From assembly GCA_944389455.1 (NCBI GenBank), contig CALXMK010000013.1, forward strand, positions 19,251 to 83,250: a DNA stretch of 64,000 bases. Reading direction: 5' to 3'. The stretch comes from an uncultured Verrucomicrobiota bacterium. Its GTDB lineage: Bacteria > Verrucomicrobiota > Verrucomicrobiia > Limisphaerales > UBA1412. A program made the position numbers and the translations under genes. The notes beneath the pieces were generated by a model. It was not told where the DNA came from. It did no database searches and saw nothing but the letters and a program-made list of their open reading frames with translations. This document shows, in pieces, positions 29,228-36,958 of this stretch (positions are counted from its first letter, which is position 1; every line of letters starts with the position of its first letter).

Positions 29228-29540
29228 ACTATTTCGTCATTTTTTTAAAAAAAACTCCTTCTTTTTCTATCGAAGCAGCATGTCTGATTCACAATAAGTT
29301 TTTGATAATTAAATAATTATATAAAATATTCACCTAATCTTATATTTTTCTATTTTTTCCTTCAGCCTACTTAATCCACTTTAAAAAGAAATATCAAAAA
29401 CCATATTAGGCATCTATGAAACCTTTTTATCTATCTCTCATTGTCTATCTGAAATCAATCAGTTTTAAACTCTGCCCACTTAAAATCATCAATTCATCTT
29501 TTTGTTCAAACAAGGCTAAAAAAACACAAAAAAAAAGAAC
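29228..29540. other. AT-rich divergent intergenic stretch, no gene seen
   Basis: Between the minus-strand tRNA-Thr-tuf promoter and the plus-strand cytochrome promoter. It is very A/T rich with several A and T tracts (for example around 29246-29255 and 29521-29538). No tRNA, convincing small ORF or repeat was found. Confidence 0.5.
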
Positions 29541-29569
29541 TTGCTTTCCCTTAATTTATCTGTTATCAT
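29541..29569 (+). promoter_or_regulatory. Strong sigma70-type promoter for the cytochrome gene
   Basis: TTGCTT (29541-29546), a 17-nt spacer and TATCAT (29564-29569) fit the consensus well. Transcription would start near 29576, only about 7 nt before the ATG at 29583, so the mRNA would be almost leaderless. The promoter also shows that the upstream TTG at 29541 is not the translation start. Confidence 0.6.
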
Positions 29570-29582
29570 AGCTGTTGTCGTT

Positions 29583-30344
29583 ATGAGACGTATCTTGAAC
29601 AATTGGGGAATTTCGTTAGCCGCTGCTGTCGCGGTAGCAGCACCTGTACTGTTTTGTGGAACAGCTACTACTCAGGCAGAAGAGGATTCAGATGCTAAAT
29701 ATCATCTTCTTTATCCTTCTGTTTTAGGAATAGGTGAAAAAACAGGTGGAAATATTAAAGATCAACCTATCGTCATAATTGGAGTTGTAGATAGAAAAGC
29801 TTCTGCTCCGGTAATCACCTTAGATGGAAAAGAAGTCAAAGGGATGACCGTCACAATGGCTGATTTTGATGCTTCTTGGAAAGGTTATAAAACTCATTTC
29901 TATCGTTCCAAAGAAAATAAACCGCTAACGGACTTAGATAAGAAAAGTTTCTTTGTCGCAGCAATTCCTGTCGTACCAACTGGCGAAAAAACTCTGACAA
30001 TTGATGGTATCGACTACAAATTCAAGAAAGTTTCCTCCAAAGATAAAACTGTAACTGAATCCTATACTCACCACAGTCCTTTTAAAGTTCGCAACCGCAA
30101 AGGGATACTTCCTATAAAATGTGAAGAATGCCATAAGGTGAGCGAAGTAGATGGTAGAAAAGTTCTCGGGTTTGCCGGTACTGAAAATTGCACCCATTGC
30201 CATAAAGATCTATCTAATCATAATCATGATATGGAACAGCTTAAACAATGCAATATGTGCCATGAACCACATGCTTCCACCATCGATAAGCGACTGATTG
30301 ACAAAAAGGAAGTCCTCTGTGTCCAATGCCACGAGGCACGCTAG
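29583..30344 (+). CDS. Secreted tetrahaem c-type cytochrome
   Basis: A 253-residue protein. An N-terminal signal peptide (RRILNNWGISLAAAVAVAAP, cleavage near TQAEE) directs export. Residues about 30-165 form a domain I do not recognise, with beta-rich segments such as ITLDGKEVKGMTVTM. The C-terminal 70 residues hold four CxxCH haem sites: CEECH, CTHCH, CNMCH and CVQCH. CNMCHEPH resembles the doubled-CxxCH family of multihaem cytochromes, and extra His residues (SNHNHD) could be distal ligands. It is periplasmic electron transfer by inference, with no partner oxidase or reductase nearby. It is monocistronic, with its own promoter and terminator. Confidence 0.85.
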   Translation: MRRILNNWGISLAAAVAVAAPVLFCGTATTQAEEDSDAKYHLLYPSVLGIGEKTGGNIKDQPIVIIGVVDRKASAPVITLDGKEVKGMTVTMADFDASWKGYKTHFYRSKENKPLTDLDKKSFFVAAIPVVPTGEKTLTIDGIDYKFKKVSSKDKTVTESYTHHSPFKVRNRKGILPIKCEECHKVSEVDGRKVLGFAGTENCTHCHKDLSNHNHDMEQLKQCNMCHEPHASTIDKRLIDKKEVLCVQCHEAR

Positions 30345-30390
30345 TCAGATTTGCTAAAGTAAAAATTTAAACCTTGCTATTTTAAACCTC

Positions 30391-30427
30391 AACTCCCAGA
30401 GCAGGCAACGCCTCTCCGGGAGTTTTC
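30391..30427 (+). terminator. Intrinsic terminator after the cytochrome gene
   Basis: AACTCCC (30391-30397) pairs with GGGAGTT (30418-30424), with an inner AGAG/CTCT extension, then TTTTC. It lies 46 nt after the stop. Confidence 0.75.
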
Positions 30428-30465
30428 ATCTCTAACTAAAAAGAGGATCCCATAAACCTTCTAAA

Positions 30466-31023
30466 ATGAAAAAGAAAATTACAATGAAACAAAAAATTGC
30501 TTTTTCTCTCCTACTCCTATCCTTTGTCTGTATATTAGCTCTATTCTGGCATATTAATACTTATAAAGAGAGTAAATTTGACTCCATTATTCTTCGCGCT
30601 TCTCGTCAATACCAGGTCAGCCCTTACCTTATCAAAGCGGTTATTTGGAAGGAAAGTCGTTTCAACCCAAATGCCACCGGTACGGTGGGTGAAAGAGGAT
30701 TAATGCAAATTCGTCCTCTTACAGCTAAAGAATGGTGCCAAGATAATAAAATACCTCCTTTTAACCCCGAACATCTTTATAATCCCTTAACCAATATCAT
30801 GATTGGAACTTGGTATCTGGGCAAGATGCTCAAGCGCTATGCTGACACTGATGACCCTCTTCCCTATGCACTCTCTGATTATAATGCCGGCCGTGTTAAA
30901 GTACTCCAATGGAATCAAGGTGCTGCTTCTACTAACAGTGCACAATTTATTGAAAACATTACCTACCCCTCTACACGAAACTATATCATCTCTGTGAGGA
31001 ACAAAATCAAGGATTACGAATAA
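30466..31023 (+). CDS. Lytic transglycosylase, SLT/GH23 family
   Basis: A 185-residue protein. A signal anchor or signal peptide spans residues 10-29, and the rest is a goose-lysozyme-like SLT domain. The catalytic Glu63 lies in AVIWKESRFNPNATG, followed by GERGLMQIRP, NPLTNIMIGTWYLGKML and ALSDYNAG, the standard family motifs in order. It would cleave the glycan strand of peptidoglycan to 1,6-anhydro-muropeptides in the periplasm. The small size resembles stand-alone membrane-bound transglycosylases without substrate-binding extensions. It faces menA tail to tail, 43 nt apart. Confidence 0.93.
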   Translation: MKKKITMKQKIAFSLLLLSFVCILALFWHINTYKESKFDSIILRASRQYQVSPYLIKAVIWKESRFNPNATGTVGERGLMQIRPLTAKEWCQDNKIPPFNPEHLYNPLTNIMIGTWYLGKMLKRYADTDDPLPYALSDYNAGRVKVLQWNQGAASTNSAQFIENITYPSTRNYIISVRNKIKDYE

Positions 31024-31066
31024 ACCAGCTAAAAAATCTTCTAAAACTATAAGAACAAGACAAAGC

Positions 31067-31963
31067 TTAATTTAATAATGTACCTATCCAAATTCCTATA
31101 ACAAGCAAAAATCCAAAAAGGAAATGAAACTTTCCTGTTTTCTTTGCTAATTTACGAATAAATTCCGAATCGGTCTGAGTATTTAAATTTTTCAAATCTT
31201 TGATACTTCCCGGCAAAAGCAAATACACCAACAAAGCCCACGCTGAAAAAACTCTGCATATAACTAATACTGCAGTAGAAAGATATGCCAAAACATAGAG
31301 AGACTTATAAAAAATAATAGCACGTCTCAATCCCATCTTCATCGCCAAAGTGGATATACCGCACTGTTTATCATGCTCTATATCTCTAATCTCATTTCCG
31401 TGCATAATCGCCATCACAAGAAATGATATCGGCAACGAACCAAGCAGAGGAACCCACACTCCATGAGCCCCCTGAATATACCATGAAGGGATTACCATCA
31501 GAGCTCCCATTAAAAAGAATACCATAATGGAACCTAATCCTACATATTTATAAGGAAAAATCCCCGTAGTATAACTGCTGGCACCTACGACTCCAATAAA
31601 TCCACAAACTAAAACTGGAATTCCTCCACACAAAACAGGATAAACTCCAGACAAAACTCCCAGCAATAAGGAAACAACTCCTGCTGCCAATATCTTTTTG
31701 GGAACGATCTCTCCCTTCACTAATTGCGGACATGAAGCATGATCCTTATCATCCAGACCAGAAACAAAATCCCCATAGGTATTCAAAAAATTAACTCCTG
31801 CCTGCAAACATATTCCCCCCAAAAGAGTTAGAAAAAAAAGCAGTCCTCGAAACTGCGACTCTTCTGCATAAGCCAGCACAGCCCCCAAGCTTACCGGTAT
31901 AATCGCAGCCGTATAACTCCAAGGTCTGGCGGCTATAAACCAAAGATTTATTTTCTCTTGCAT
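31067..31963 (-). CDS. menA: 1,4-dihydroxy-2-naphthoate polyprenyltransferase (MenA-like UbiA family)
   Basis: A 298-residue polytopic membrane protein with about eight or nine TM segments. The two Asp-rich motifs of the UbiA family are NTYGDFVSGLDDKD (residues 61-74) and GNEIRDIEHDKQCGISTLAMKMG, which bind Mg and the prenyl diphosphate. The motif context and WFIAARPWSYTAAIIPV start favour MenA, which prenylates DHNA to demethylmenaquinone, over UbiA or haem O synthase. No other men genes are in the window. Its start overlaps the end of panE by 16 nt, so it is the third gene of a gmd-panE-menA operon. Confidence 0.9.
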   Translation of the reverse strand: MQEKINLWFIAARPWSYTAAIIPVSLGAVLAYAEESQFRGLLFFLTLLGGICLQAGVNFLNTYGDFVSGLDDKDHASCPQLVKGEIVPKKILAAGVVSLLLGVLSGVYPVLCGGIPVLVCGFIGVVGASSYTTGIFPYKYVGLGSIMVFFLMGALMVIPSWYIQGAHGVWVPLLGSLPISFLVMAIMHGNEIRDIEHDKQCGISTLAMKMGLRRAIIFYKSLYVLAYLSTAVLVICRVFSAWALLVYLLLPGSIKDLKNLNTQTDSEFIRKLAKKTGKFHFLFGFLLVIGIWIGTLLN

Positions 31964-32922
31964 AAAGTAGATAACTGCTCAATCACAGAGGTCATTTTCT
32001 CCAATCTAGGCATATTCACACCTACTTTTTTACCTTCTGACAAAGGTATTTTAAAAAGGCTATCTACTTCCAACTCATTCCGCTTTTTAAAATCCAACAA
32101 AGTCGATGCCCAATAATCCCCCATGCAAGCAGTACTCTCAATATTCTCCTGAATTCGACTGCGACAAATTCCCAATCCCAAAGCATTAGCAGTCTCTACA
32201 ACCTCCTCCATCAAGCCTATCAACAGATCAACCCAACGCTGATCCGCATGAAGTTGTGCCGTAGGCAAACACTCTCCTACTCTGGAAAAATCAACCTTTC
32301 CTCCCGAAATTACCGTCTCATAACCAGCCGCAGCAGCCACTCCCAACCCATTATAAGGGATATTCCAAATTAATTTATCCCAATGAGCCTTACGCAAATT
32401 ATCTGAAACCACGCAAGGGACTCCGTGTAAAGAAAACATTTCGGCTATTGCATGTGTTCTGGGTAATGCGGGCCTTCCAAATTCTCCCAGCAAAATTTTA
32501 CCATGCTCAATATGGCGAATATACCCGGGCTTAATCCGGTTCAGACAAACAAAACATAATCCACCCAAAATATTTTCTGCTCCAAAAAGATCCGCTAACT
32601 TCTCCTCATTTCCCAATCCATTCTGCAAAGTCAGAATCAGTGTATGAGAACCTACCAGAGGTTTAATCAGCCTGCTAAACTCACTGTTCGCAGTCGTCTT
32701 AAGACCAATTAGAACCAGGTCACATATCCCAATCTGTTCTGGAGAAGAGGCTGCATGAGGGGAAACATGAAAATTACCCGCCACACTTTCAAAAAATACA
32801 CCATCTTTCTTAACCTTTTCATAATCTGAACGAAGTAAAAACCATACCTCATTCCCCGCCTGCAAAAGTCTGGCTCCGTAATAACTGCCTACGGCACCAC
32901 AGCCAACCACACCAATTTTCAT
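31948..32922 (-). CDS. panE: 2-dehydropantoate 2-reductase (ketopantoate reductase family)
   Basis: A 324-residue NADPH-dependent reductase. The Rossmann motif GVVGCGAVGSYYG is at residues 4-16, a catalytic Lys lies in the conserved KAHWDKLIWNIPYNGL stretch, and a C-terminal helical domain follows. PanE reduces ketopantoate to pantoate for coenzyme A synthesis. The family contains paralogues with other substrates, and panB/panC are not nearby, so pantoate synthesis is likely but not certain. It lies 23 nt after gmd and overlaps menA. Confidence 0.88.
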   Translation of the reverse strand: MKIGVVGCGAVGSYYGARLLQAGNEVWFLLRSDYEKVKKDGVFFESVAGNFHVSPHAASSPEQIGICDLVLIGLKTTANSEFSRLIKPLVGSHTLILTLQNGLGNEEKLADLFGAENILGGLCFVCLNRIKPGYIRHIEHGKILLGEFGRPALPRTHAIAEMFSLHGVPCVVSDNLRKAHWDKLIWNIPYNGLGVAAAAGYETVISGGKVDFSRVGECLPTAQLHADQRWVDLLIGLMEEVVETANALGLGICRSRIQENIESTACMGDYWASTLLDFKKRNELEVDSLFKIPLSEGKKVGVNMPRLEKMTSVIEQLSTLCKRK

Positions 32923-32945
32923 CTGTTCTATTTTAACCTTTCACT

Positions 32946-33965
32946 TCAAGATTCATGCTGAGTCTTAATTTTGCCCGAAAGCTGATCTGTTAGCTGAGTC
33001 ATATCAGCATCAACCATAATTCTTACCAATTCCTTGAATTTAACTTTAGGCTCCCATCCCAATACGTTCTTTGCCTTAGCAGGATTCCCAATCAATAAAT
33101 CAACCTCTGCAGGACGATGATACCGAGGATCATCTACTACATACTTCCGCCAATCTAATCCAGCATAACCAAAAGCTTCCTCCAAAAACTCACCTACAGA
33201 ATGAGTTTCTCCCGTAGCTATCACATAATCATCTGCATTCTCCTGCTGAAGCATTAGCCACATGGCCTCTACATATTCTTTAGCATATCCCCAATCTCGC
33301 TTCGCATCCAGATTCCCCAAATAGAGTTTATCCTGCAATCCATGCTTGATATAAGCCAAGGCTCTGGTAATCTTGCGCGTCACGAACGTCTCTCCCCTGC
33401 GCGGTGACTCATGATTAAATAAAATACCGCTGCAATTAAACATTCCATATGATTCACGATAATTAATCGTAATCCAATGAGCATAAACCTTAGCACAGGC
33501 ATAGGGACTTCGCGGATAAAAAGGAGTCAACTCTGTTTGCGGAATCTCACGCACCTTGCCAAACATCTCGCTAGAGGACGCCTGATAAAATCGTGTCTGT
33601 AATCCCATACGGCGAATACATTCTAATAATCGAGCAGTCCCTGTCGCCGTTACATCTGTTGTATACTCCGGAGAATCAAAACTGACTCTCACATGGCTCT
33701 GAGCGGCTAAATTATAGATTTCATCAGGCTGAACTTCTCGTAATAAACTCGCCAACCCCGAAGCATCCGATAAATCACCATAATGCAGATGCAGCTGTGT
33801 GGACGGAAAGTGAGGATCTGTATAAATACCATCCAGACGACTCGTGTTAAAAGTACTCGCTCGGCGTATAATCCCGTGGACTTCATACCCTTTTTCCAAC
33901 AAAAACTCCGCCAAATAGGAACCATCCTGCCCGGTTATCCCGGTAATAAGCGCTCTTTTACCCAT
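32946..33965 (-). CDS. gmd: GDP-mannose 4,6-dehydratase
   Basis: A 339-residue short-chain dehydrogenase-fold enzyme. It opens [20 protein letters not shown] with the NAD(P) GxxGxxG motif, then [39 protein letters not shown], the catalytic SSSEMFGK and [15 protein letters not shown] (Tyr-x3-Lys). It converts GDP-D-mannose to GDP-4-keto-6-deoxymannose, the precursor of GDP-fucose and GDP-rhamnose. No GDP-fucose synthase follows, so the second step must be encoded elsewhere. It is the first gene of the gmd-panE-menA run and divergent from the PpiD-like gene. Confidence 0.97.
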   Translation of the reverse strand: MGKRALITGITGQDGSYLAEFLLEKGYEVHGIIRRASTFNTSRLDGIYTDPHFPSTQLHLHYGDLSDASGLASLLREVQPDEIYNLAAQSHVRVSFDSPEYTTDVTATGTARLLECIRRMGLQTRFYQASSSEMFGKVREIPQTELTPFYPRSPYACAKVYAHWITINYRESYGMFNCSGILFNHESPRRGETFVTRKITRALAYIKHGLQDKLYLGNLDAKRDWGYAKEYVEAMWLMLQQENADDYVIATGETHSVGEFLEEAFGYAGLDWRKYVVDDPRYHRPAEVDLLIGNPAKAKNVLGWEPKVKFKELVRIMVDADMTQLTDQLSGKIKTQHES

Positions 33966-34128
33966 AAATTATCCTCTTGTAAAAAATTCTAAAAAGCCTT
34001 GTATCAATCAAGAACCGGCAGTTCAGAGTAAATCAAACTTTTATCCAATAAAAGCACAAAACTTCTTTTATAAAAAATACTCCTTCTAAGTAAATTTCCA
34101 TTGCGCTTTTTTCTGCCCTGTGATATAG

Positions 34129-35979
34129 ATGGTCTCTGCTTTTATGTTTAGCACATTAAGACGCAATAAAACATGGCTGTGGGGAATCCTCATTATTGTA
34201 GTGATTATCTCCTTCGTTATATTTTTCTCACCGGACGTTGATCTGACTAACCGCTCAGAGGGCGGCACTGCTACCGTCGCTTATATGGATGGGAAGCCCG
34301 TTTCTTATGAAGAATTTCAGAAGGCCGCTAATGAGGCCTCTATCTTCTACTTCCTTAACTACGGTCAATGGCCTCAGGAAAATCGCGGCTGGGATTTGGA
34401 AACTCAAGCTAAGCAAAGGCTATTCCTGAAAGATCGTGCTGCCAAACAAGGAATTATCGCTACTCCTCAAGCGGCTGCCGCTTGGCTCAGAGATCTTCCC
34501 ATCTTTGCGGATAAAAATGGCAACTACTCTCCTGAAATCTATGAGAAAGCGATTCCGTTCTTTGAACAACAAGGACTCAGTCGCTATATGCTTGAAGAAT
34601 TTGCCAAGAGTGAAGTCGCAATCAAGCAGCTTATGGCCACCTTTGGTCTTCCCGGTGCTATGTTCTCGCCGCGTGTGATTAAAAACTCTTTAGAAAAAGA
34701 AAAAGAGATATTCTCCACCGAAATAGCTATTTTCTACAACACCAATTTTATCGATCAGGTCAATGTGATTGAAACTAATCTAATGAGGTATTATACAAAC
34801 CGCATGTCTTTATGGCGCGTTCCCGAGAAAACTCAGGTTAATTATGTCAACTTTGCATCCACTAATTACACAGAAGCCGCCATCAAAAAATTTGAAGAGG
34901 ATTCTAAGACTACTCTGGATGAATACATCAATAAGATCTATTCTGAAACCGATGACCCAGAAAGTTTTGTGGATAAAGAAGGCAATCAACTCTCTGAAGA
35001 CGAAGCTAAAAAAGAGATGCGCGATGCACTCGTCAAAGATCGTTCATTAAGACTGGCCCGTAACGCTGCTAGAGACTTTGTTAACCTCTACTTTAATAAA
35101 GAAAATATTACTGAAGAGGAATTTAAGAACATTGCTACTACAAATGGCCTGACTGCAAAACTTAGTGAGCCCTTTGCTGTTACCGATACTCCAGCAGAAT
35201 TAGACATTACCTTTAGCGATGTTCAAAGAGTATTTGCCCTCTCTGAAACCAATCTCTATACCCCCCCTATTATGGGAACTAACAACGTCTATGCCTTTTT
35301 CTTCTCCAAGAAAATTGAAGCCTATAATCCTGAATACAAAAATATTCAAGACGAAGTACTCGAATCCTATAAAGAAAGCGAAGCTGCTTCCAAAGCTCGT
35401 TTGAAAGCCAGAAATTTCCAGCAGTCTTTGACAAACGCTCTGGCCAATGGAGAAAAAACCTTTGAGCAGCTAGCTCAAGAAGCCAACGCAAAATACATTA
35501 CTCTGCCGGATTTTACCAGCGATGCTACCTCTTTGGATTCGGAAGAAACAATTCCTTTGAGCATATACCAGATTAAAAATAACGTCTCTCTGCTTAAAGC
35601 AGGCCAAGCAGGCGGAATGATTCCTTCCACCCAAGCGGCATGTGTTCTCTACTTAAAAGACCGCAAACCTACCGCTCCAGACATCATTCAGCAAGAGCTT
35701 CCTGCTTATACAAAAGGATTATTGGCAGAAAATCTCTCTTCAGCCTTCCAAGAATGGTTTGCTGTAGAATATCCTAAAGCCAATATCCAAACACTTACTG
35801 ATATTCAAAAAGAAAATGAGGCTGCAAATGAAGCTGCTGCAAAAGCGGCAGCCGAACAAATGAGACAAGCGACCAATAACGTGAGTCAACCTGCTCCTTC
35901 TGACACTGCTACCGAAGGACCATCCCCCACGGCAGCACCTGCTGCACCTGAACCCAATACTATCAGTACTAATAAATAA
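34129..35979 (+). CDS. PpiD/SurA-like membrane-anchored periplasmic chaperone
   Basis: A 616-residue protein. A single N-terminal TM (about residues 16-37 in WLWGILIIVVIISFVIFF) anchors a large periplasmic part. The first 200 residues resemble the SurA/PpiD N-terminal chaperone domain (VAYMDGKPVSYEEFQKAANEA; AKQRLFLKDRAAKQGI). The middle contains only a weak parvulin-like trace (FALSETNLYTPPIMGTNNVYAFFF), with no recognisable catalytic core. The C-terminal 55 residues are Ala/Pro/Thr-rich and probably disordered. The second ATG at 34144 (MFSTLRRN) is an equally good start. It probably aids outer-membrane or periplasmic protein folding. The RluA-like gene follows 18 nt later. Confidence 0.75.
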   Translation: MVSAFMFSTLRRNKTWLWGILIIVVIISFVIFFSPDVDLTNRSEGGTATVAYMDGKPVSYEEFQKAANEASIFYFLNYGQWPQENRGWDLETQAKQRLFLKDRAAKQGIIATPQAAAAWLRDLPIFADKNGNYSPEIYEKAIPFFEQQGLSRYMLEEFAKSEVAIKQLMATFGLPGAMFSPRVIKNSLEKEKEIFSTEIAIFYNTNFIDQVNVIETNLMRYYTNRMSLWRVPEKTQVNYVNFASTNYTEAAIKKFEEDSKTTLDEYINKIYSETDDPESFVDKEGNQLSEDEAKKEMRDALVKDRSLRLARNAARDFVNLYFNKENITEEEFKNIATTNGLTAKLSEPFAVTDTPAELDITFSDVQRVFALSETNLYTPPIMGTNNVYAFFFSKKIEAYNPEYKNIQDEVLESYKESEAASKARLKARNFQQSLTNALANGEKTFEQLAQEANAKYITLPDFTSDATSLDSEETIPLSIYQIKNNVSLLKAGQAGGMIPSTQAACVLYLKDRKPTAPDIIQQELPAYTKGLLAENLSSAFQEWFAVEYPKANIQTLTDIQKENEAANEAAAKAAAEQMRQATNNVSQPAPSDTATEGPSPTAAPAAPEPNTISTNK

Positions 35980-35997
35980 TTAATCATTAAACATAAA

Positions 35998-36825
35998 ATG
36001 GGCGATATAATTAAATTATCATCGCCGGCAACTAAACAATATTGGGAAATCCCCGTCCTATTCGAAGACGGGGATTTACTTGTCCTAGACAAACCATCCG
36101 ACCTGCCGGCTGTTCAGAGTTACTCCGATGTAGAAACCGTAAATCTGCTCGCTCTTCTACGTCGTGACATAGAAAATAATGCTACTTGGGTCCGTTCCCG
36201 TCCTCAAATTCCTCTACTGGATATCCTCTATATTCTTGACCCCGAAACGACAGGTGTTCTTGCTTTTACCAAAACTAAAATAGCACACGACTTTCTAGCC
36301 AATTTTTTAGGCAGTGAAAAACCTTTTCGTGTTTTTCACACACTTGTTCATGGAGTTCCGAGGGAACCTTCTATCAAACTCAATGCCGGTATCACTCCAC
36401 ATCCTGCACGCCATGGACTTATGAAAGTAGATGTTAAGCGTGGCAAAAAGGCCATCACACACTTTAGTCTCTTGGAAAGCTTTAATCATTATTCCTATTT
36501 GCAATGCACGCCGATCACCGATCGATTTGCACAAATTCGCGCTCATCTACGTTATATTAAATGTCCTATTGTCTGCGATACTCTCTATTTTGGCAAACCA
36601 CTTTACCTTTCTTCCATAAAGCCCAAATATCACCCCAGTAAAAAACATACCGAGAGACCTTTAATCGCACGGGCAGCACTTCACTGCAGCGAAATCAGAA
36701 TTCCTCACCCTTCCACTGGTGAACAAATTCTGATTGAAGCGCCTCTTGCCAAAGATATAAATGTCGCACTTAAGATGCTCCGCCGTTACGATAAACAATT
36801 TAGTTCCCTGCGTTACCGCCGATAG
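35998..36825 (+). CDS. Divergent RluA-type pseudouridine synthase
   Basis: A 275-residue protein that follows the RluA layout: FEDGDLLVLDKPSDLPA, then the catalytic motif, then a TDRFAQIRAHLRYIKCPIVCDTLYFG segment corresponding to TGRTHQIRVHLxxxGHPIxGDxLYG. The motif HRLDxxTSG appears as YILDPETTG, so the catalytic Asp (Asp81) is kept but the His and Arg are replaced. The Tyr that stacks on the target base seems to be Phe (FRVFHTLVHG). Activity is therefore plausible but unproven; it could act on an unusual RNA site or be a non-catalytic RNA binder. It is translationally close to the PpiD-like gene. Confidence 0.75.
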   Translation: MGDIIKLSSPATKQYWEIPVLFEDGDLLVLDKPSDLPAVQSYSDVETVNLLALLRRDIENNATWVRSRPQIPLLDILYILDPETTGVLAFTKTKIAHDFLANFLGSEKPFRVFHTLVHGVPREPSIKLNAGITPHPARHGLMKVDVKRGKKAITHFSLLESFNHYSYLQCTPITDRFAQIRAHLRYIKCPIVCDTLYFGKPLYLSSIKPKYHPSKKHTERPLIARAALHCSEIRIPHPSTGEQILIEAPLAKDINVALKMLRRYDKQFSSLRYRR

Positions 36826-36850
36826 AACTCTTCCTTCTTGATAGATATAG

Positions 36851-36895
36851 ATTGCAGATAAGTCTCTTCACCTAATAAAATCACTTATCTGCAAT
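36851..36895. other. Perfect 13-bp inverted repeat after the RluA-like gene
   Basis: ATTGCAGATAAGT (36851-36863) and ACTTATCTGCAAT (36883-36895) are exact complements with a 19-nt A/T-rich loop, 25 nt after the stop. There is no long U-tract, but TTTATCTC follows. A terminator or mRNA 3'-end stem is the simplest reading. Confidence 0.55.
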
Positions 36896-36958
36896 TTATC
36901 TCAATACTATTATCAGCTTTCTTCCTATTTAAAAACTCTCAAAAGATAAAATCGCTTC

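Noticed and set aside
29541..29582. TTG-started extension of the cytochrome
   Set aside because: It coincides with the -35 to -10 promoter elements, and the ATG at 29583 begins a proper signal peptide.
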